Part shown: one piece after another, positions 22,101-37,100 of the stretch
Layout: each line of letters opens with the position of its first letter
How positions within the stretch are numbered: the first letter of the stretch is position 1
NCBI GenBank assembly: GCA_037576195.1
Contig: CM075101.1
Span: 41,850,001-41,914,000 of the forward strand
Length of the DNA stretch: 64,000 nucleotides
Source: Phytoseiulus persimilis
Lineage: Eukaryota; Arthropoda; Arachnida; Mesostigmata; Phytoseiidae
Direction: 5' to 3'
Notes under the pieces: model-generated
What the model was told of the DNA's origin: nothing
The model's input: the letters and a program-made list of their open reading frames with translations, nothing else
Database searches by the model: none
Translations under genes and position numbers: made by a program

Positions 22101-25003
22101 GTATTCTGCAAACTCGCTCCGGCAGCCACAAAGTCCTGTCACGATATAACTTGACTTCTGCTAGCGGAGGGCGGGTAGAAGACTCAATGAGATATGCTGG
22201 GAGCCTCTGCGACGTCCGCAGACGAGATACACACATGAGGGGATTGGTGCGTTTGTGGAAATTCCTCGACGAAAAACAACGCTCAATCTGATTCGACCGG
22301 CGGCTGTCAACACTACATGTCGAGCTGCAAAGACGTGCATCAGAAACGTGCTGGGTTTCCGCTTGGACTCTCGCATCAGCGATGCCCGCTTCTAAGAGAA
22401 TGCCCGGTTATCATCAAAACTCGTTCGAGAGCAGGGATTGAGTCTGACGAGGAGTCCCTCCAAAGCTTCATTAGCCGAAATGAACATCATACTCGTTCAG
22501 TGGAAAACGTTACGAGTCACAACGGGAACAGAAGGGACGGCCTATATACGTCATGAATGCATGAATCAAGAGACTTATTCGGAAAGATAAACGAAGAACG
22601 AGGTCCATGTGCCCTAGTTACGTATGTCTCTAGCCTTCTCCAACCGCGAGACCTTCGGCGATTTTCCTCGGCCGCGCGTCAGGCACCGTTAGCAGCGAGC
22701 TTTCATCACAACAAGAGTAAAAAAATTGCTGTGAGCTAGCGAGCCTGGGTTGGGTTCGAGCTCCAAACATTGGGCCGCCTCATACAAGATGTTAGAAAAG
22801 CATGCTTCGGCCATCGTTGGATTGCCAAGCCTTGATGAGGGCCACGTCCCGGCACTCTCAACGTGAGGGACACCTCATGCTTCGCATACTCACACCGCGC
22901 ACATCTGAAAAGGGTCCACAGCTGAAGGTGATGACTGTGAAAACGATATCATATGTATCCTACTTCATGAAGCCATACTCGGTATGGACTTTTGAGTCGT
23001 CCCGATGCGCATTGGAGGAGCCTGTGAAACAGTTGAATGACGTCGTCGTTCGCCGAAACATCAATTTCGAGGGAGTCTCTGAAGCGATTCGTACATCATG
23101 TGGGGCTGAATAAATCTGCGATGAGGAAACCTGCCTATCGGAGTCTGGAGCGAAAAGCATTCTCGCCCTTAAATTATTATCCTAGTCACGGTGGGTTAGG
23201 CTTTGGGGACTGGCACTTGGAACGATCACGAAGTTGTGGGATATTCTTCAATACTAGATGTTGAATGAAAAGTTGTAAATAGCCTGTGTAAGCCGCAGGC
23301 TCCGTGAGCGAGCGACACGCCTGAAATCTCGTGTTAAACCGCGGTGTGATCCAGCTTTTCGTGGTATCTATCTGAGATTGCTTACACCTTCTCGCCCTGG
23401 GTAAGACACACAACAAGATTCACTTCAGAGCTAAATTTACCGTAGCTGTTCCCGTATGTAGGGAGGAAGGAACGCTATTCGCTGACGTAAAGCTCATGGT
23501 AATACAGGGATTGAGGACGTCCGAGTCCACTCCACGCGTAGAGGATGCAAATGAGATCGTCTTGAGCCTTTCTGTTTCTCGATCTTGCCTTGAGACTCAG
23601 ACAGCTCAATTCATCGAAGATTCCCCGTGTACCAATTTCCACTTAGCGCGCTCCGATAAATCTCTTCTCTGACACTTGTTGCTCTTCTTCGATGCCTTCG
23701 ATGGCGTCGGGCTGCAACTTGACAACCGGTTTCGAGTACACTGGGGTCTGAGTTGTTTCGGCTGGATGAGTCGCGTTACGAACCAAGCCCATTCTACCCA
23801 TAAGCTCATTGAATTCCGCAATGTTCGGGTTCAAAGTATGCGAAATGGAATCATGTGCCCCGGGTAGCATACCGTAATCGGGCGTTCCGAGCGTGCGGAA
23901 TCGGTATATCGCGAAATTCGCTGTGGCTCGAAGTCCGATCAAGAACTCCAGGAATAAACAGCTCGATGGATTCCGGCGGAAATCTTTTAAGGGACCGATT
24001 CAGAGGATCCGGCGTGAGATGAGCCGCTGTCTGAGCTTATCGCTTAGATACGATATATTCTCAGAATATCGGAATCCGCTAAATACAAGGCGCGGTCGAT
24101 CACTTGTTCCTTAGGAATCTTCCTTGAGCCCCCTCGTTAATAAATACGCTCGATGCGCCGTAGTTCAGCAAGCGAAACACTACGATTCGTGGAATTTCAT
24201 AATTTTGACAAAAAGTTCAGTTCGGATGACCTTTGAAGAATTCCAAAAGTTTGACCCACTAGACTAGACTAGACGAAGTTCATTTTGAAGCGCTCTCAGA
24301 GAGAGGCGAATTCAGCAAAAAACTCGTAATCTTATCGATTCTTCCGAGAAATTAACTCTTTCGCGCAGCGCAACGCCGTCGGCCTTGGGCATGCCAAAGA
24401 ATTCCGAATCACATTCTGCGGTCGAGTGGGGTGATAGAAACGGGTTTGTGATCTTATAAGGGGTGAGGTCCGCAGTTATCGATCAAGCAGATCAGCGCGC
24501 ACCTCCAAGCTCGGCTCGCAGAGAAAGAGAGGGCTCTACCGACGCTCTTCGTCCAAGCAACAAATTCTGTCCCCCCGAGAGCTACGCCTTATTAGTCAGT
24601 GAGCGCTGAGCTACCCGCATGCCGAAACGCGGCGCGGAACCCCCGAGCGAACTCCAACCTGTTCTCGGAAAGCCAGTAGAGAGGAGGACCGCACGAAGTT
24701 CGGGAGAGCTGATAAGTGAGGCTTCACTCGCTAGACGGCGCCACTCTCATACTCCAGCGCGGTGCCACTATCGCAGGTTCCTTCCGAGCGGATTCATTCA
24801 GTGATTGAATCCGGTCTTTGTCGGCTCGTCATCACTGAGTGAAGTCTTCGAACCTCGGTCGAACATCGAACTCGAGAAATTCGAGCCGTTTCAGAGCAAT
24901 CCCAGTGAGTTGCGAGTAGTTTGTGGTTCGCCATCTTGCGAACGTGCGACAGCGGCAGAACTGTAGTCTTCTTTGCCAGTGGATAAAGTGGAGACGGGCA
25001 AAG
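19101..25003. other. Intergenic; no firmly supported gene
   Basis: No convincing AATAAA close downstream of the kinase stop. Several open frames are present. The only one with protein-like composition is on the minus strand at 23920-23643 (see findings). No repeats, tRNA or transposon ends were recognised by eye. Confidence 0.45.
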
Positions 25004-25135
25004 ATGGCGGCCCTGGTGGAAGGTTGTCGTTACGGATTATCATCAGAGGGCACAAACTCTTCAGATAGAAGTTTGGTTTTCGTGAAACTCACAGACTCAG
25101 CACTTCAGGCTATAGAGGAGTTCGTCAAATTCAAG
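25004..25135 (+). CDS. ELL: ELL exon 1 (start codon exon)
   Basis: 44 codons from ATG at 25004 in good context (GCAAAGATGG). The open frame runs 27 codons further upstream from a GTG with no ATG, so 25004 is the start. MAAL, YGLS and FVKLTDSAL line up with the N-termini of animal ELL proteins. Donor AAG|GTAAGT, phase 0. Confidence 0.93.
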
Positions 25136-28100
25136 GTAAGTTCAGAACCATGCCGTTAGTTTGAAACCGAACAGCTGTTGATTTACGGGACCTTGTGTTG
25201 TTCGAGTCCTCCCAAGTTTTCCGAAGCATTCGAATGTTGTAACAGTATTCCAAAAGCTGTAAGCAAGAGCTACGATCATTCCGGGACTCGGAGCTGACTT
25301 CTATCCGCTTCCCTGTGCGATCTGGCTGCTCTTCTTCGAGCTTGAACGAAGTGCTCGCCGAGCAGCCGCAGGTGTTGCTTCGACTCAAACGGTCGCAGCA
25401 CCAGTGATGAATTTCAAGTTCCCAACCGTGTTTGGGCGTTTGGAAAACGGGCGAATGACTCATTCCCGTATTCCCGTCCAACGACGAGTACGTCCGAGTC
25501 CCGAATCGGTGACATCGACGTCCGTTTGATGCTGTAGGAAGCATCGTAGTGTCCTTCTAGATTGTCCCTGAAGCAGCTTTACGCTAGTCAGCCAGCCAGA
25601 CCTACGACTAGTAGAAGCCGTCGTTGTACAACCATCCCAAAGATCGAGCATCCCCTCGAGTGGCGAATGCACGGCGGAGCCGTATCGGCGTCGGTTCATA
25701 TAGATATTAAATCATTTCGAGATATTGCGTCGGCGGTTCCCGCACCATCGGAATGTGTGAATGGCTCCCTCATGATCCAGATGCCAGTCGAGCATTTTGA
25801 ACATCGCCTCCGAGCGACCTAACCGCTGGCTGGACGTTTTGAAAACTAAATCCAGTTCGATGGCCTGTTACGCAGCAGGACTACTGAGCATGAGCGTTCT
25901 CTCAGGCTCGTGTTCTGACAGATTCGAGACTAGGTGGTGAATTTCTGAAGCTTTGACGACGCGATGGCTGGCGCCGCTGCTCCGTGTTAGACGATGCCGA
26001 CCAATCACGTACGCACTTTGTACTGCATCATAGTTTCGTTTTTCGCGATCTCTCGACCCAACTGATCGCAACCGACACAATCGAAACACTCGAAAATAAG
26101 GCTGTGTCCGAGCTACGGTATGCAAACAGGGATGTGTTGCCCACATTCGTGACCGATGAGGGTCCGTTCATCCGAGAGCTTCAGTTTGAGCGGAAATTGA
26201 TCTTTGGTTTGACTAAATTCCACGGTTTGTGTCTTCGTGCGAGCCTGTGGCTGAGAGACCAAAAAAAGCCTGCCTGCTTCTGCTGGCGACCCCGTGTTAC
26301 CTGGTGCTGGTGGTGATGGTGGTTCTATCTCTAAGCAAAGAGATACCACAGTCAACCAACCAGATACTTAGCTAGCCGGCCGGCCGGCCGGCCAGCCAGC
26401 CAGCCAGCCAGCCAGTCAGTCAGTCAGTCAGTCAGCCGGCCAACCAGTCCAAGCAGTTGGCTAGTCACAGTCAACCGTAGAAAAACTGAACGTATTCCAA
26501 AGGTTTTCCACCCTCGCTTGTGGCTGCATCAGTCGCTGTGGTGGTTTTTTTCTCCGTACCTCCAACGGATCCATCACCGAGTTCGAAGTCGCTCTTCTAT
26601 CGACGAATCAAATCACGTCGCTGGCGAGTAGGATTCGGCGTGAATCACGCAATCATGTCGAACAAACATCAGAGAAACGCTGGAAAAAGTAATCGGGTCG
26701 TCTTCAGTTCAGCCGCGGTTTTGATAGCTCAGGTGGCCCTTCATTTGGGGCTCATTCCGATTACTTTGAGATAGAAAGGTGCCTCTGTAACAGTCAGGTG
26801 CGTTCGCTGCACACTAGCTCCTATTTGAGTGAATGTCCTGGTAAGCGATTCGGCTGCCGACGCTCGAACGCCCTGCGGCATACAGCTGATCCAGCAAGTT
26901 GGCTCGAAAAAAATGTGAGTCGATGCGAGTGTGAGTGCTGAGTGTTCTTCGGTAACACTAATACGCTTTCGACGATGGGTGATGAGATGTACTCGTGTTT
27001 GGCATGGTTTCCTCTATCAGTAAAACGATACTCTCCTGCATGTTGCATATTTCATTTTGGTGCGTTGAAAAGTCGAGATACCTATCACAACGCTTCCCCG
27101 TGGTGGTTCGCCGTGGAGACGGTCCCGAGCTCCACAGAAGACCGAAATAGCCACAGCTCGTAGCCTTCAGGGCAGCAGTGGAGTCACAGGGATAAGCGTG
27201 TTGTTCCTTTTCTCGCACACATGTGCGTCTTGCCCTGCGTCATCGGAATTAGGGAGTCGTCATATGAGGCATATGCATTCAACTTGTGTACTATTGGACA
27301 TTCGAGCGCCCCGGTCTGTCAACGACAGCGACGGAAACGGATCACAGTCCGATGCCGACGTATTGAGTTCAAACCATGGAGCCGTTCGTCGTGAGGCGTT
27401 GCCTCTCCCCTGACGAAGACACAATTTTAAGTTTCAAGGGAACGGAAATTGATCAGAGAACGCGACACTGCTCAATCATCCTCGAAATATTTGTTCAGGT
27501 CGCAGCTTTCCCATTGTGACGGCCAAGCGGATTCTATCGCACGGCTCCCGATCGTTTTATGCCGATCCAACTTAGTCCGCATCTGACCTTGCCCACTTGC
27601 TAAGCGGAACATGTGGCGACTTTCGAAGAGCATCAGGCATCAGAGAAGGCCTGTGAGAGGTATCAGCCATGAATCGATCGCGGTTTGCTCTCGTGGGTGG
27701 GTGCGTTTCGTTTTTTGTGACCAATTAGGTCTGCACCTTCCGTCAGGCTTTGTTGTTTCCCCACTGATTCCCGATGCGCTGGAGTGGCGCTCAGCTGTCT
27801 GGGAAAACATCATGTCCCGCTTTCCATCGTTCGAAACTTCGTAGCCGACTTTCTAGCCGCAAGCGGGATTAACCCACGTATGAATGGTCAACGTGGATCG
27901 CGAATACGTCTTCTTCCTTCTCCGTACTGCGGTTTGGGAACCGCGTTCCATAATCTCCCTGCAATGTCAACCGGAAGCGCCCTGCAAGAAATTTGTGTCA
28001 ACGGTGCCGGTGTGCTGCTCCGTCGAACCGTAAATGAAATGGTGCTGGCTGCTAAACGGAAGGCTGCCCTGAAGATTTTTCTCTCCTCCGTAGAATCGTC

Positions 28101-31100
28101 GGCAACAACTGTGGTTACGCTTTCAATGCGTTGCGACACGGACAAACTCCAATTACAAACTCCGACAATTACAAACTCCATTCCATGGTCTCCTCTGGGA
28201 TTGTATGAGCTTGTACACTTCTCATCGACATGGATGCTGTTGTTTACATTTTCTTTTCTCGCCGCTGATGTCCGTGAGTTTGATGCAGAAAGCGAGTGGG
28301 CACGAGACAGGCGGACAGATTTAGGAGGAAGTTGCGGACGGATAATTCGAGTTCAGTTGCGAAGTCGAACTGCGCACTTGCTTCCCAAGTGAGACGCCCG
28401 TCGTCGTTGTTGTAGCCTTCGGCGATGGGGGAATGAAGGAAGTAATGGGGCAAATATTTGCGATGGAAAAATTCGAGGCCCTGTTGTTCCGGCGCTCGCC
28501 CGCGAGTTCATTGCCGTAGTCTGCGTGCCTGCTCGCCCGTTCGACGGTCACCGTGTTTGTTGTATCAGTTGAAGACATCCCCCTACCGAACGACGCAAAG
28601 GGCGCCTGCTCGATTTCTCGGAGCGGGCGAGTCGGATGTTCGCTCATTTCATTGGATAGGGACTCAATGCTGCTCGTATCGAAAGATTGGCTCGTTGCAT
28701 CGTTGACCGCCATCCGATTCGAGAGGCCGAATCGAACAATCTACAAGAGTTCTGGTCTTGGGAGACCTAGTGAGCACTCGTCTGGAGGTTCCGAAAAGCT
28801 TCGTAATTCTCGGCGTGAACGCAAAGCATGCTTCGGACCGCGAGGTGAGGCAGAGGGGTTGTTCGATAGCGATTTGATCGATGTCTTCTCTCGAGCCTCG
28901 ATTCGGACGAGAATTCGGCGGAAGAGCATAATTTGCGTTGGGATCGTTGAATTGACCCCTCGGTGGATTAGTTCACGACTGAGCGGACTCGAGAGAAGTG
29001 TGGTAGGCACTTGACTGACTCTAGCCTTCGAACTTGCGGAATTCGGTCAGTCTTTTTTATTTTCGTGCCAAGGCTGACTCAAAATTACCCGCTCCGTCCG
29101 CTCGAGTTCCAGCGCCCATGGTCGGCATCGATGTGTGTTCTTCGGTCTGCGTTTTCCATCGCAACGGTGTCCAAGATTGCGGTCTACTTGGTGTATTAAA
29201 AGTCATTGGAATAGAGACTAAAAAGAAAAGTCAAATCAGCCCATTTCGACTAATTAGCAAGCCAAACTGTTTCTTCGTCGTCGGTGGTCAACTTTATTCG
29301 ATGGCCGTTCATGCGAACCAGGGAACGAATGGATGGATGGATGGACGAATGGATGGATGGAGGATTCGAGCCGGTAACCCATCGAGCAGAAGAAAGAAAA
29401 TGGCCCTATCGGTGATGAGGTACCACGTCAGAAAGCGGCCGCCACTAAGGCGCTATAATAGACGCCGAAAGGGAAGCCGATAAGGTGTCGTGGAGGAGCG
29501 GATAACCGAAAATTCGATTTCCAAGAACAAATCAAAGCTCGTTTTTAGGAATTCGCTTTTTGGGTGCAGCGTCGGAGCATACAATCCGAACGCCGCGCCG
29601 ACCAGTCATCAACGATTCTTCCGTTCATTGCAACACTCGCATGCGCGCACGCGAACCGGCGTTGTCGGTCAACGGCAGCAGCGACGGCGTCGCCAGCTCC
29701 GTTACAGGCGGACTTGTTTGAGAAATACTTCAAGTACCGCGGTTTGGACGGCTGCGACGGCAGCGACAAACAACAACGGGAGCAGCATGAGAGAAAAAGC
29801 TGCGGGCTGCTGAAAACCAACGGCGGAAAAAAAACCCAAACTCCCGGGCTCAACCCCTTGCGAAGCAGTGTCACGTTGAGCGATACAAGCCGTAGAAGTA
29901 CCTAGCGGCTGCGATGGTAGTCGTAGTTCCAGTGGTGGTGCTCGGGATGAACTTGAATATTATCAGTGCTATGTTGTTACGCGATGGCTGCTTTCGTTCC
30001 GAGCGCTACTCTTTTGCAAGGTCACTTTGCTTGATCGCGTTCGCGAGAGAATTTTCAGACGTGAAAAGCGAAGTATCCAAAGAAGAAAACGTCAATGTCG
30101 TTCACCTTCGTCGGCGGAGACCCTAACAGAATACGTTTCCGAGTTTCGCCCAGTGCTGAAAGAGTGAAATCGAGCTCGGAAGCCTACCCTTCCAGGAAAC
30201 CGGTGATGGAGGCATCAGTTTTTGGTAGACGCGACTGGTAGCTTTTCCGGTTGGATCGAGTCGTGGCAGAGAATGAAAAGAGTACGCTGTATATTCACTC
30301 TACTCCGATAAATATCCTGTTTTGGCTGGATTGAGAGACACGCAGCGGCTCGGGACAAACTCCGCGCCAGCGCGGATGGAGTTCACTGAGCGGAATCCCA
30401 GCTCCTCAAACCGTCCGAGCTCGGCCGAAGAGTGAGGCGAGCTCGAGGTGGATCACTCGCGGTGTTTGTTGACAACGGCGTCGAGCGTCTCCTGGAATCA
30501 GCAGACGACAATTTCTGTCATGCCCCAAAGACAGACGGATGTGGACTGCGAACGATTACTTTCCAAGCGAAATGGCGTCCACTGTTGTTGCTCGCGAACC
30601 CAGCGAGAAATCAGTCGCTTCCGCTCGGCCATTCCACTGAATCTTGGGCACGAACGGCAGCCATCGAGTTGGAGGCACAGTACGCAGTCTCATTCGACTC
30701 GGAGACTCAGCGGGCAATGTGTGCTGAGGCGCCGGCTTGCACCGCTTGGGAACCAGGACGAACCAGGCTCGAGTTGGACCGCGCTGACCTTGGGACTCCG
30801 AATGAAGGCCGGTAGACGGCGGTTTGTTAAGCCGGTCGTCGTCGATCGGGTAGGACGAACTCAAACAAACCGCCCCGGTATGTCAAGCGGTGGACAACCG
30901 AAAAATCGGAATGCGCTTCCCTCTTCTGAAACTCTCGACCGTTCCGAGAATCACTCCATCTGAGAAAGTTCGGAGGCGAACTCATCCCGAAGCGGACTTT
31001 AAAGACGCCGCAGCGAATGATGATTATGAGGATCGTCCCACATTCAACCGCCGCGCGTTCTTCAGGGAGCAGAACATTCATCCAGCCGACAGAAACACTG

Positions 31101-34100
31101 CGTCCGCACGAGGAGGAAGTCGCTGCGCGGAATATAAATATTCACGAATTGCACGGTGTCGGCTACGTCACTCGACAATTTGACAATCAATTCCGGCCGC
31201 AAGTCGTCGAGCCGCCCTGTAACGGCCCATGCATAGCAAAGCATGCTTTCGCTCGGCGGAGTTCTTGTTTGGTTTATCAATCGCTTCGTTCAGCCCGATA
31301 TCTAGACATGCATCCGGCTTATCAGCTGCGCGCGTGACCTTGCATCTCTCGCAGAAACATCCATAGTCGATCATTTGTGTCGAAAGTTTCGCCTCGTGCC
31401 GGCGTTGGCAACACGCTTCGAGCAGAAGAAAGTATTGTGTACTTCCGTCCAAATTTTCGGCCTCAACCAAACGGCCGGCCATCCGACAGATGGAAGGAAC
31501 GACCAACCGACTGGAAAAATCGACCGGACGAGTGGTCGTTCTGCGTACGCCATCAGTGGTGTAACCATAATCGGCGCCGGCGGACCGCAGTACCTGCGGA
31601 ATCACCACTGACTGTACGGTACCACGCGGGCGCGCGAACGGACGAATTCCAGTAAAGGGATTTGGAGTTGGCGATCGAACTTTTTCGGAAGGTCCGACTC
31701 CTGATGAGTGAACCGCAAAGGCACAGAATCGTCAGCGCTCGGCTGGAGAACATGGAAGCTCGAGAGCGGACTCAAAATTCCCGGAGCCGTTTCCCCGGTG
31801 TCCCTCTCCACAGAGATTCGGTGCCCTCTAAGAGCTGGAGAATCGGTTGCCAACGAGAAATGAACTTGGATGGTTTGGCATTGTGTGCGCTCTTCTCCGA
31901 ATGAGTACGAGAACGCCCCGTAGTTGTAGGAAGTATTTTTCCCTTTCTTCCAACAATTTTCTGGTGTCCGTCATCGAGGTTATTCCGCTCCCTGCCTGGA
32001 TGCTTACGGTACTGAAATTCCGACGGTTGCTTTTCCTGGCCGTTCGCACATGAGCCTGAGTGAGGGATGGGGTCAGGATTTTTCAGGAGCTCGCGAGGTT
32101 CTTGGTGATTTGGTGTTGCTCGTTCTCTGTCTGGTGGATCTTTGTTCCCACCAGCGAACACGTCCGGGTGCAAGAATCACACCAATGAAGGTTTAGATCG
32201 GACGAACAGAACTTGGAGAAGCAGAAAAACGCGGCTACGATGACCTCCAAGGTCTGAGCCAAGTCACAGAAAACCCCTTTTCCAGGTAAGCGGTTCCAGT
32301 GTAGAAACGCTCATTGACCTTGCTTCTGTGTTCACGAATTGTGAAACAAATTTAGTGACTCTCTCCGTTCGTTGAGAGGTGTACGTTCGCGTCATTCTCA
32401 CGGAGCGGTCATTTCGAACGGCGCTGCGTTATGACTCGAGCAGCGATGGACAGAAATTCGAGTCGCTCGGAGACGGAAGTAGATTTCTACATAGAAAGTC
32501 GATATGATGGACGGAAAGTAGATGTGGTCGCGAGTTGGAGGCTCAGAAATAGCGGGAGCTCCGTCCTCTCAACGACTTGGGGTTCCTGCCTCGCAACTCA
32601 AATTGAGGCTCCTTCTCCCCAACGAACGGGGAAGAGTCGATTTGCTGTTCGGTGAACGATGTCGTTTTCGATAGCGGCGAGTTGGCTAGCCGGAGCAAAT
32701 TTTCATGAGGTCTCCTGTGAAGTCTCCCAAGACTGGTTGGTTACTGCTCCAAGAAACGCCGGTTATATGGTTCTTTCGGGTTTCGAAAATTCCGTTGGGC
32801 GGTGTTCCAACATTTTGTGTGCCGCAACGATCGAAGTTGTCCCCGCTTCGAGTTCCCGAGAGTGGCGCTTGCTAATTATTCTGATACGACTTCAACAGAT
32901 GGGAGGATCATTGGTGACGTTTGTGTACGCGCAAGTCGTTGCTGCTGGCAATGCTGGCCGTTGTCCACGATCGGTCGCGAGTAGGTAATGTGGAGTAGAG
33001 GGAAACGATGGTTGGATATCAGTTCAATGATGAGCGATTAACTCGTCTCGATGAGATCGGCCGCTGGTGCGTAGGCAGAGGGATTCCCCAAACGTTTCCG
33101 CCGTGGCGCCGCTCCCGCATTGCTCGCTCTCTTTCCGAGTATTTCGTTCCTGCTCGTAGATGTTCTGCCCCATCCGACCGCTTATCACGCTGCTTGTTCA
33201 GCTGAGCGACTGAGCGTACTACCGATGCCAGTTCGACCTATTGCTTCGTGTCGTTTCTTGCGGACGCGTTTTACTATTACATTCATTGAATGGCCTTGCA
33301 AACTAGAACGCGGTGGCCGCTGCTAGCAAGAAGTTCCGCCGACACAACATCAGCAGCAACGACAACCACGAGGTTATAGCTTGTAAAATATGCACCACCA
33401 GAAGAGATAGCGGCATATCTATACTCTCGCTCGCTCGCCTACCTTCGGTTTTTACCGGTTTTAGTGTCATTTGGTGCTCCGCGGTACCATAGCGCTACCG
33501 GCAACTAGCTCTCCCCGATGGCAACTTGCGCATCGAGCATCTTCCGCTCACCCTCGACTACTCTCGTAAGACGCCCGGCCTCGGACGGCATCAGTCGCCT
33601 TCTGTCTCGTAAAGAACCGCGACCTAAGTCCTGTTTTGGATCACACAAAACTTCTCTGCCCACGCCTCGTCCGGAGACGAGATTTGAACTCTTTGTTTCG
33701 AGAAGAATCGATCGTTTCGCCGTTCATGTCTTGCGTAACGCAGGAAGAACGAACTGCGCCGACAGGCTTTGTTGTCGTTGTTGTTGGTCCGCTTGCGATA
33801 TGATTCACGATAGTTTCCACTGCTTGGGCTCTGCGCCCCTCGAAAGCTTCTTCGCTGTGCGTCTCGGACGAAGACAAAAGAAATGGAACCGTTTGTTTGA
33901 TTTTTCCGAAATCGATTCCTCGAGTGATGTCTTCCGAGCGTTTTGAAATTTCTCGAGATTGAAAAACCTCAACGCTGCTGAGTACACGAGTCAGTACAAT
34001 CCATTCTCGGGTTGGCGGCAGCTCCCGGAAGTCCTCTCGTCTGTATGGTACCGCGCACAAGAGAACTGGGTCTCTATCTAACCTGGTGTGGCGATGAACT

Positions 34101-37100
34101 TCCGTTCTCTATCATCCCAGCGTATGATTTCGATATCCGGTCAGCTAGAATGTCCGCAAAACGTGACCTTCATAGCAGCATTCCTCGGAGCGACCGTGGC
34201 GGACACCCTTCTTCGTCCAGATGGAGTTTACTTGCGAAATCGATGTACAAACATCACGAGCGTCCCTTGCGATAATCGTGTCGCGTGTTCTGAGGGAAGT
34301 CTCGACGCTGAGTCATCCGACGAACAAGAGTTCGATGTCTATATGTGAAGGGTCCGATTTTCGGACTGACCTTGCGAGGGAGAGCTCGCGTGCCCTGAAC
34401 TAGAAAGTGAGTTCAGAGCCAAGTGAAGCCGCCGCCGGTTAACGGGCCGATCAGGTCGCTCGGTGCCGGCATATTTCTCCAAACTGAATAAAGATCGAGC
34501 GTGCACCGTTGGCGAGATGGAAGGAGGCAACGCCCGATCGGAAGGCTTGTTCTTCCAAACAAAATAGGTTCTTAGTGGTACCATTAGACGTTAACGTCCT
34601 GAAAATCAGCCGAAAATCGAGGCCGACTGTTGTTGTTGTTGTCGAGCGGATTAGAGGAATCCCCCATCCTTTGACGGACTGTTCGACGACAGGTGTTGAG
34701 CGGCTTCCATCCCGCTCAGATCCTGTTACTGTTTGGCATTTAAGAGCGGTCTCAACGAAACTCTCGAGCGTGGCGGCACACGTATCAGGTATTTTCCCGG
34801 TGAAAGTATCGGCCTCGACAATATCTGACAGTTACGACATCATCGCAACAGCACATTGTGGCGATCAACTCAGGTGATGCTTTCTGTTGCGCCGCTCTGA
34901 CTGACGGCCGCTCGCTCAGAGAGTGCGACGCTCGGGGAAATCCGACTGCATTCTCTACTTGAACCGCGCAAAGACATCTTTGGTGCGTTCGGTGGCGCGA
35001 AAGCGGTGGTGGCGGTGTTCTTCCGGCTGAACTCTCTCAGAGGCCGTTGTCGATGCCCAGGCTGGCTGTCGGCAGTGCTATTTCGGTCGGGAAACTTCCC
35101 AGTCGGCGCCATGCGAACTGTTCAACTTTCTGTTGCCCTGCTGTCCAACGCGCGCCGAAATTTCAATTAACTCTCCCCAGTTTTGTTACTTTGTCATAAT
35201 TTTTTGGCTCCGTTCCGAACTCGCGCGGATTGAGAAATCTCGAAGGTACCGCCTAGAAGGCAGGGGCGATTCAACCGACGAGTGTTGTTACCGTCTCGAT
35301 GTCAAACATTTGGGTGGAAGCCCTGGAAAACCCACGAGTGAGCGCCACTCGCATTGTTCTCCGTTCCGCTCGTCGTGAACCCTCACTTCCGATAGATTTC
35401 ATTTCCATCTGGTTGGACTTGGCCCACGCATAGATTCAACGTGGCGTTCTCTTTGGCCGTATTATCGTCGTCGTTAGCGGCTGTAGCTTCTGCTCTCGAG
35501 TCCGCTCCCTACAAGTTGATATTTGAATCAACTTTCGGGAGTTGGATTCGGCAACGATTTCCAACAGCGGTGTCGACCGAGCCGGCGGACTAAACCGACA
35601 CACGGCCTGATCGAGCGGGTGGTTTCTCGCTTCTTTGGCTCGCGCAGCTGACTCGCGGGTCTGAACGAGACTTGGCCTCTGCCTGGATAGGTGGCCACCG
35701 TCAAGAACGAACGGACCAACGAGCGGAAGAAAGAGTGAGCAAACGGATGATTGTACTTGGGAGCCCATATGTCACGGAACAACAGCCCTCGCGCTCGATT
35801 TCTGTGGACGACTGGAAGCTCCGTCCCCGTTCGAAAGTGCAGGAGTTCATTGGAAGAGTCGGAGGGTAATCTCGATGAGTCCTAGACGCGCAATCTAAAC
35901 AATTTTTAGCTCAATCCAGGATTTGATCGATTGACGAACTTAGGCATCGACAGATTCGAGAGGAGTTCCGTTCCGTTGGGATCGTTAACCTGACTTTCAG
36001 AACGCTCTTTGCGAGATTGCTTTCTCTGTGGCTTTCTCTGGGCGGCAGCTGGACCGCTGCGGGTCGAGCAGCTCCTGCGCTGGATCAATGTTACTCAGAC
36101 GACCGCTAAGTTACTCACAACGCCATGCAGAGATCATCGGAGTTCTTCTCGAACGCGTGCGAGAGCGAATTCTGAGCGATTTGGGAAATCGCCTCCAGAA
36201 GACAAGCGAACCGACGGCGAAGGTGGCCTTGTCCATAGCCTCCGACTGCTTCCTAACGCTCCTCTTCTTGGCCATTCATTAACCGGTTTACGTGCTCAAA
36301 CGCGTGTTTGATTTAATCGTGTCTTTCTGTGCAATCATTCGGGTCAGAACACTCGCGTGCCGGTCAGAGCCGCGGTCGACCGAGGATCGGTAGAGTCTTC
36401 TCTCGTTTCGAACCGACTCCGTCCATTGCAGAGCTGTTGCACCTGAGGTCGTGCGATCAAGTAACGTGTTTACGGCTGCGCGGTATGTGCGCAGTAGCTG
36501 CTGAGCTATCACTTACCGCGTGTGAATCTGCTCATAATCGAGCCATGTTTCCTCAGAACACTTTCCGTGAACGATCTCACGCGTGAGCGATGTCTCACGG
36601 GGGTGGGGAAACAGCGAACTGGTTCGTATGAGCAGTTCTCTCGATCATTTTGAGCTAGCCGGGACGATCCTTCAGCATCGGCTTCGATCGCTGACCTTGG
36701 GCGCTCTTCTTTCTTCCGGTCGCTTGGTCGGTCGGTCGCATCGCGATGAATTACAGCTCTTGAGGCTCGGTGACCGGCATACGTGATCCCTGTAACTCAT
36801 TTCTGTAGTCTGCTCCCTGCTTAGCGTGACCGGGTCGCGGGATATCGCAACGGAGCTTTTCGCGTTCGGAATTCAGCAGCCGGGCCGGGACCCCTTCCAA
36901 GGGAACCGGCGGCAGCAGCAGCAGCTCGGTTTGCAGCCGGTTCGCCAACCATCGGCTTGGGGCCGCGGGTCTGCTCTTGATCGGCGACTCTTTTGTCGGC
37001 GACTTTTTCCCCCACATCCAGGTAGATATTTTGTAGAAAAATCGGTTGGCATTGGGGCGCGGCTGGGCGCCCGGTTTGTGGAGTCAACTTGTAGCAAAAG

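Noticed and set aside
24923..25003. N-terminal extension of ELL exon 1 from a GTG
   Set aside because: The family starts with MAAL and the ATG at 25004 has a good initiation context.
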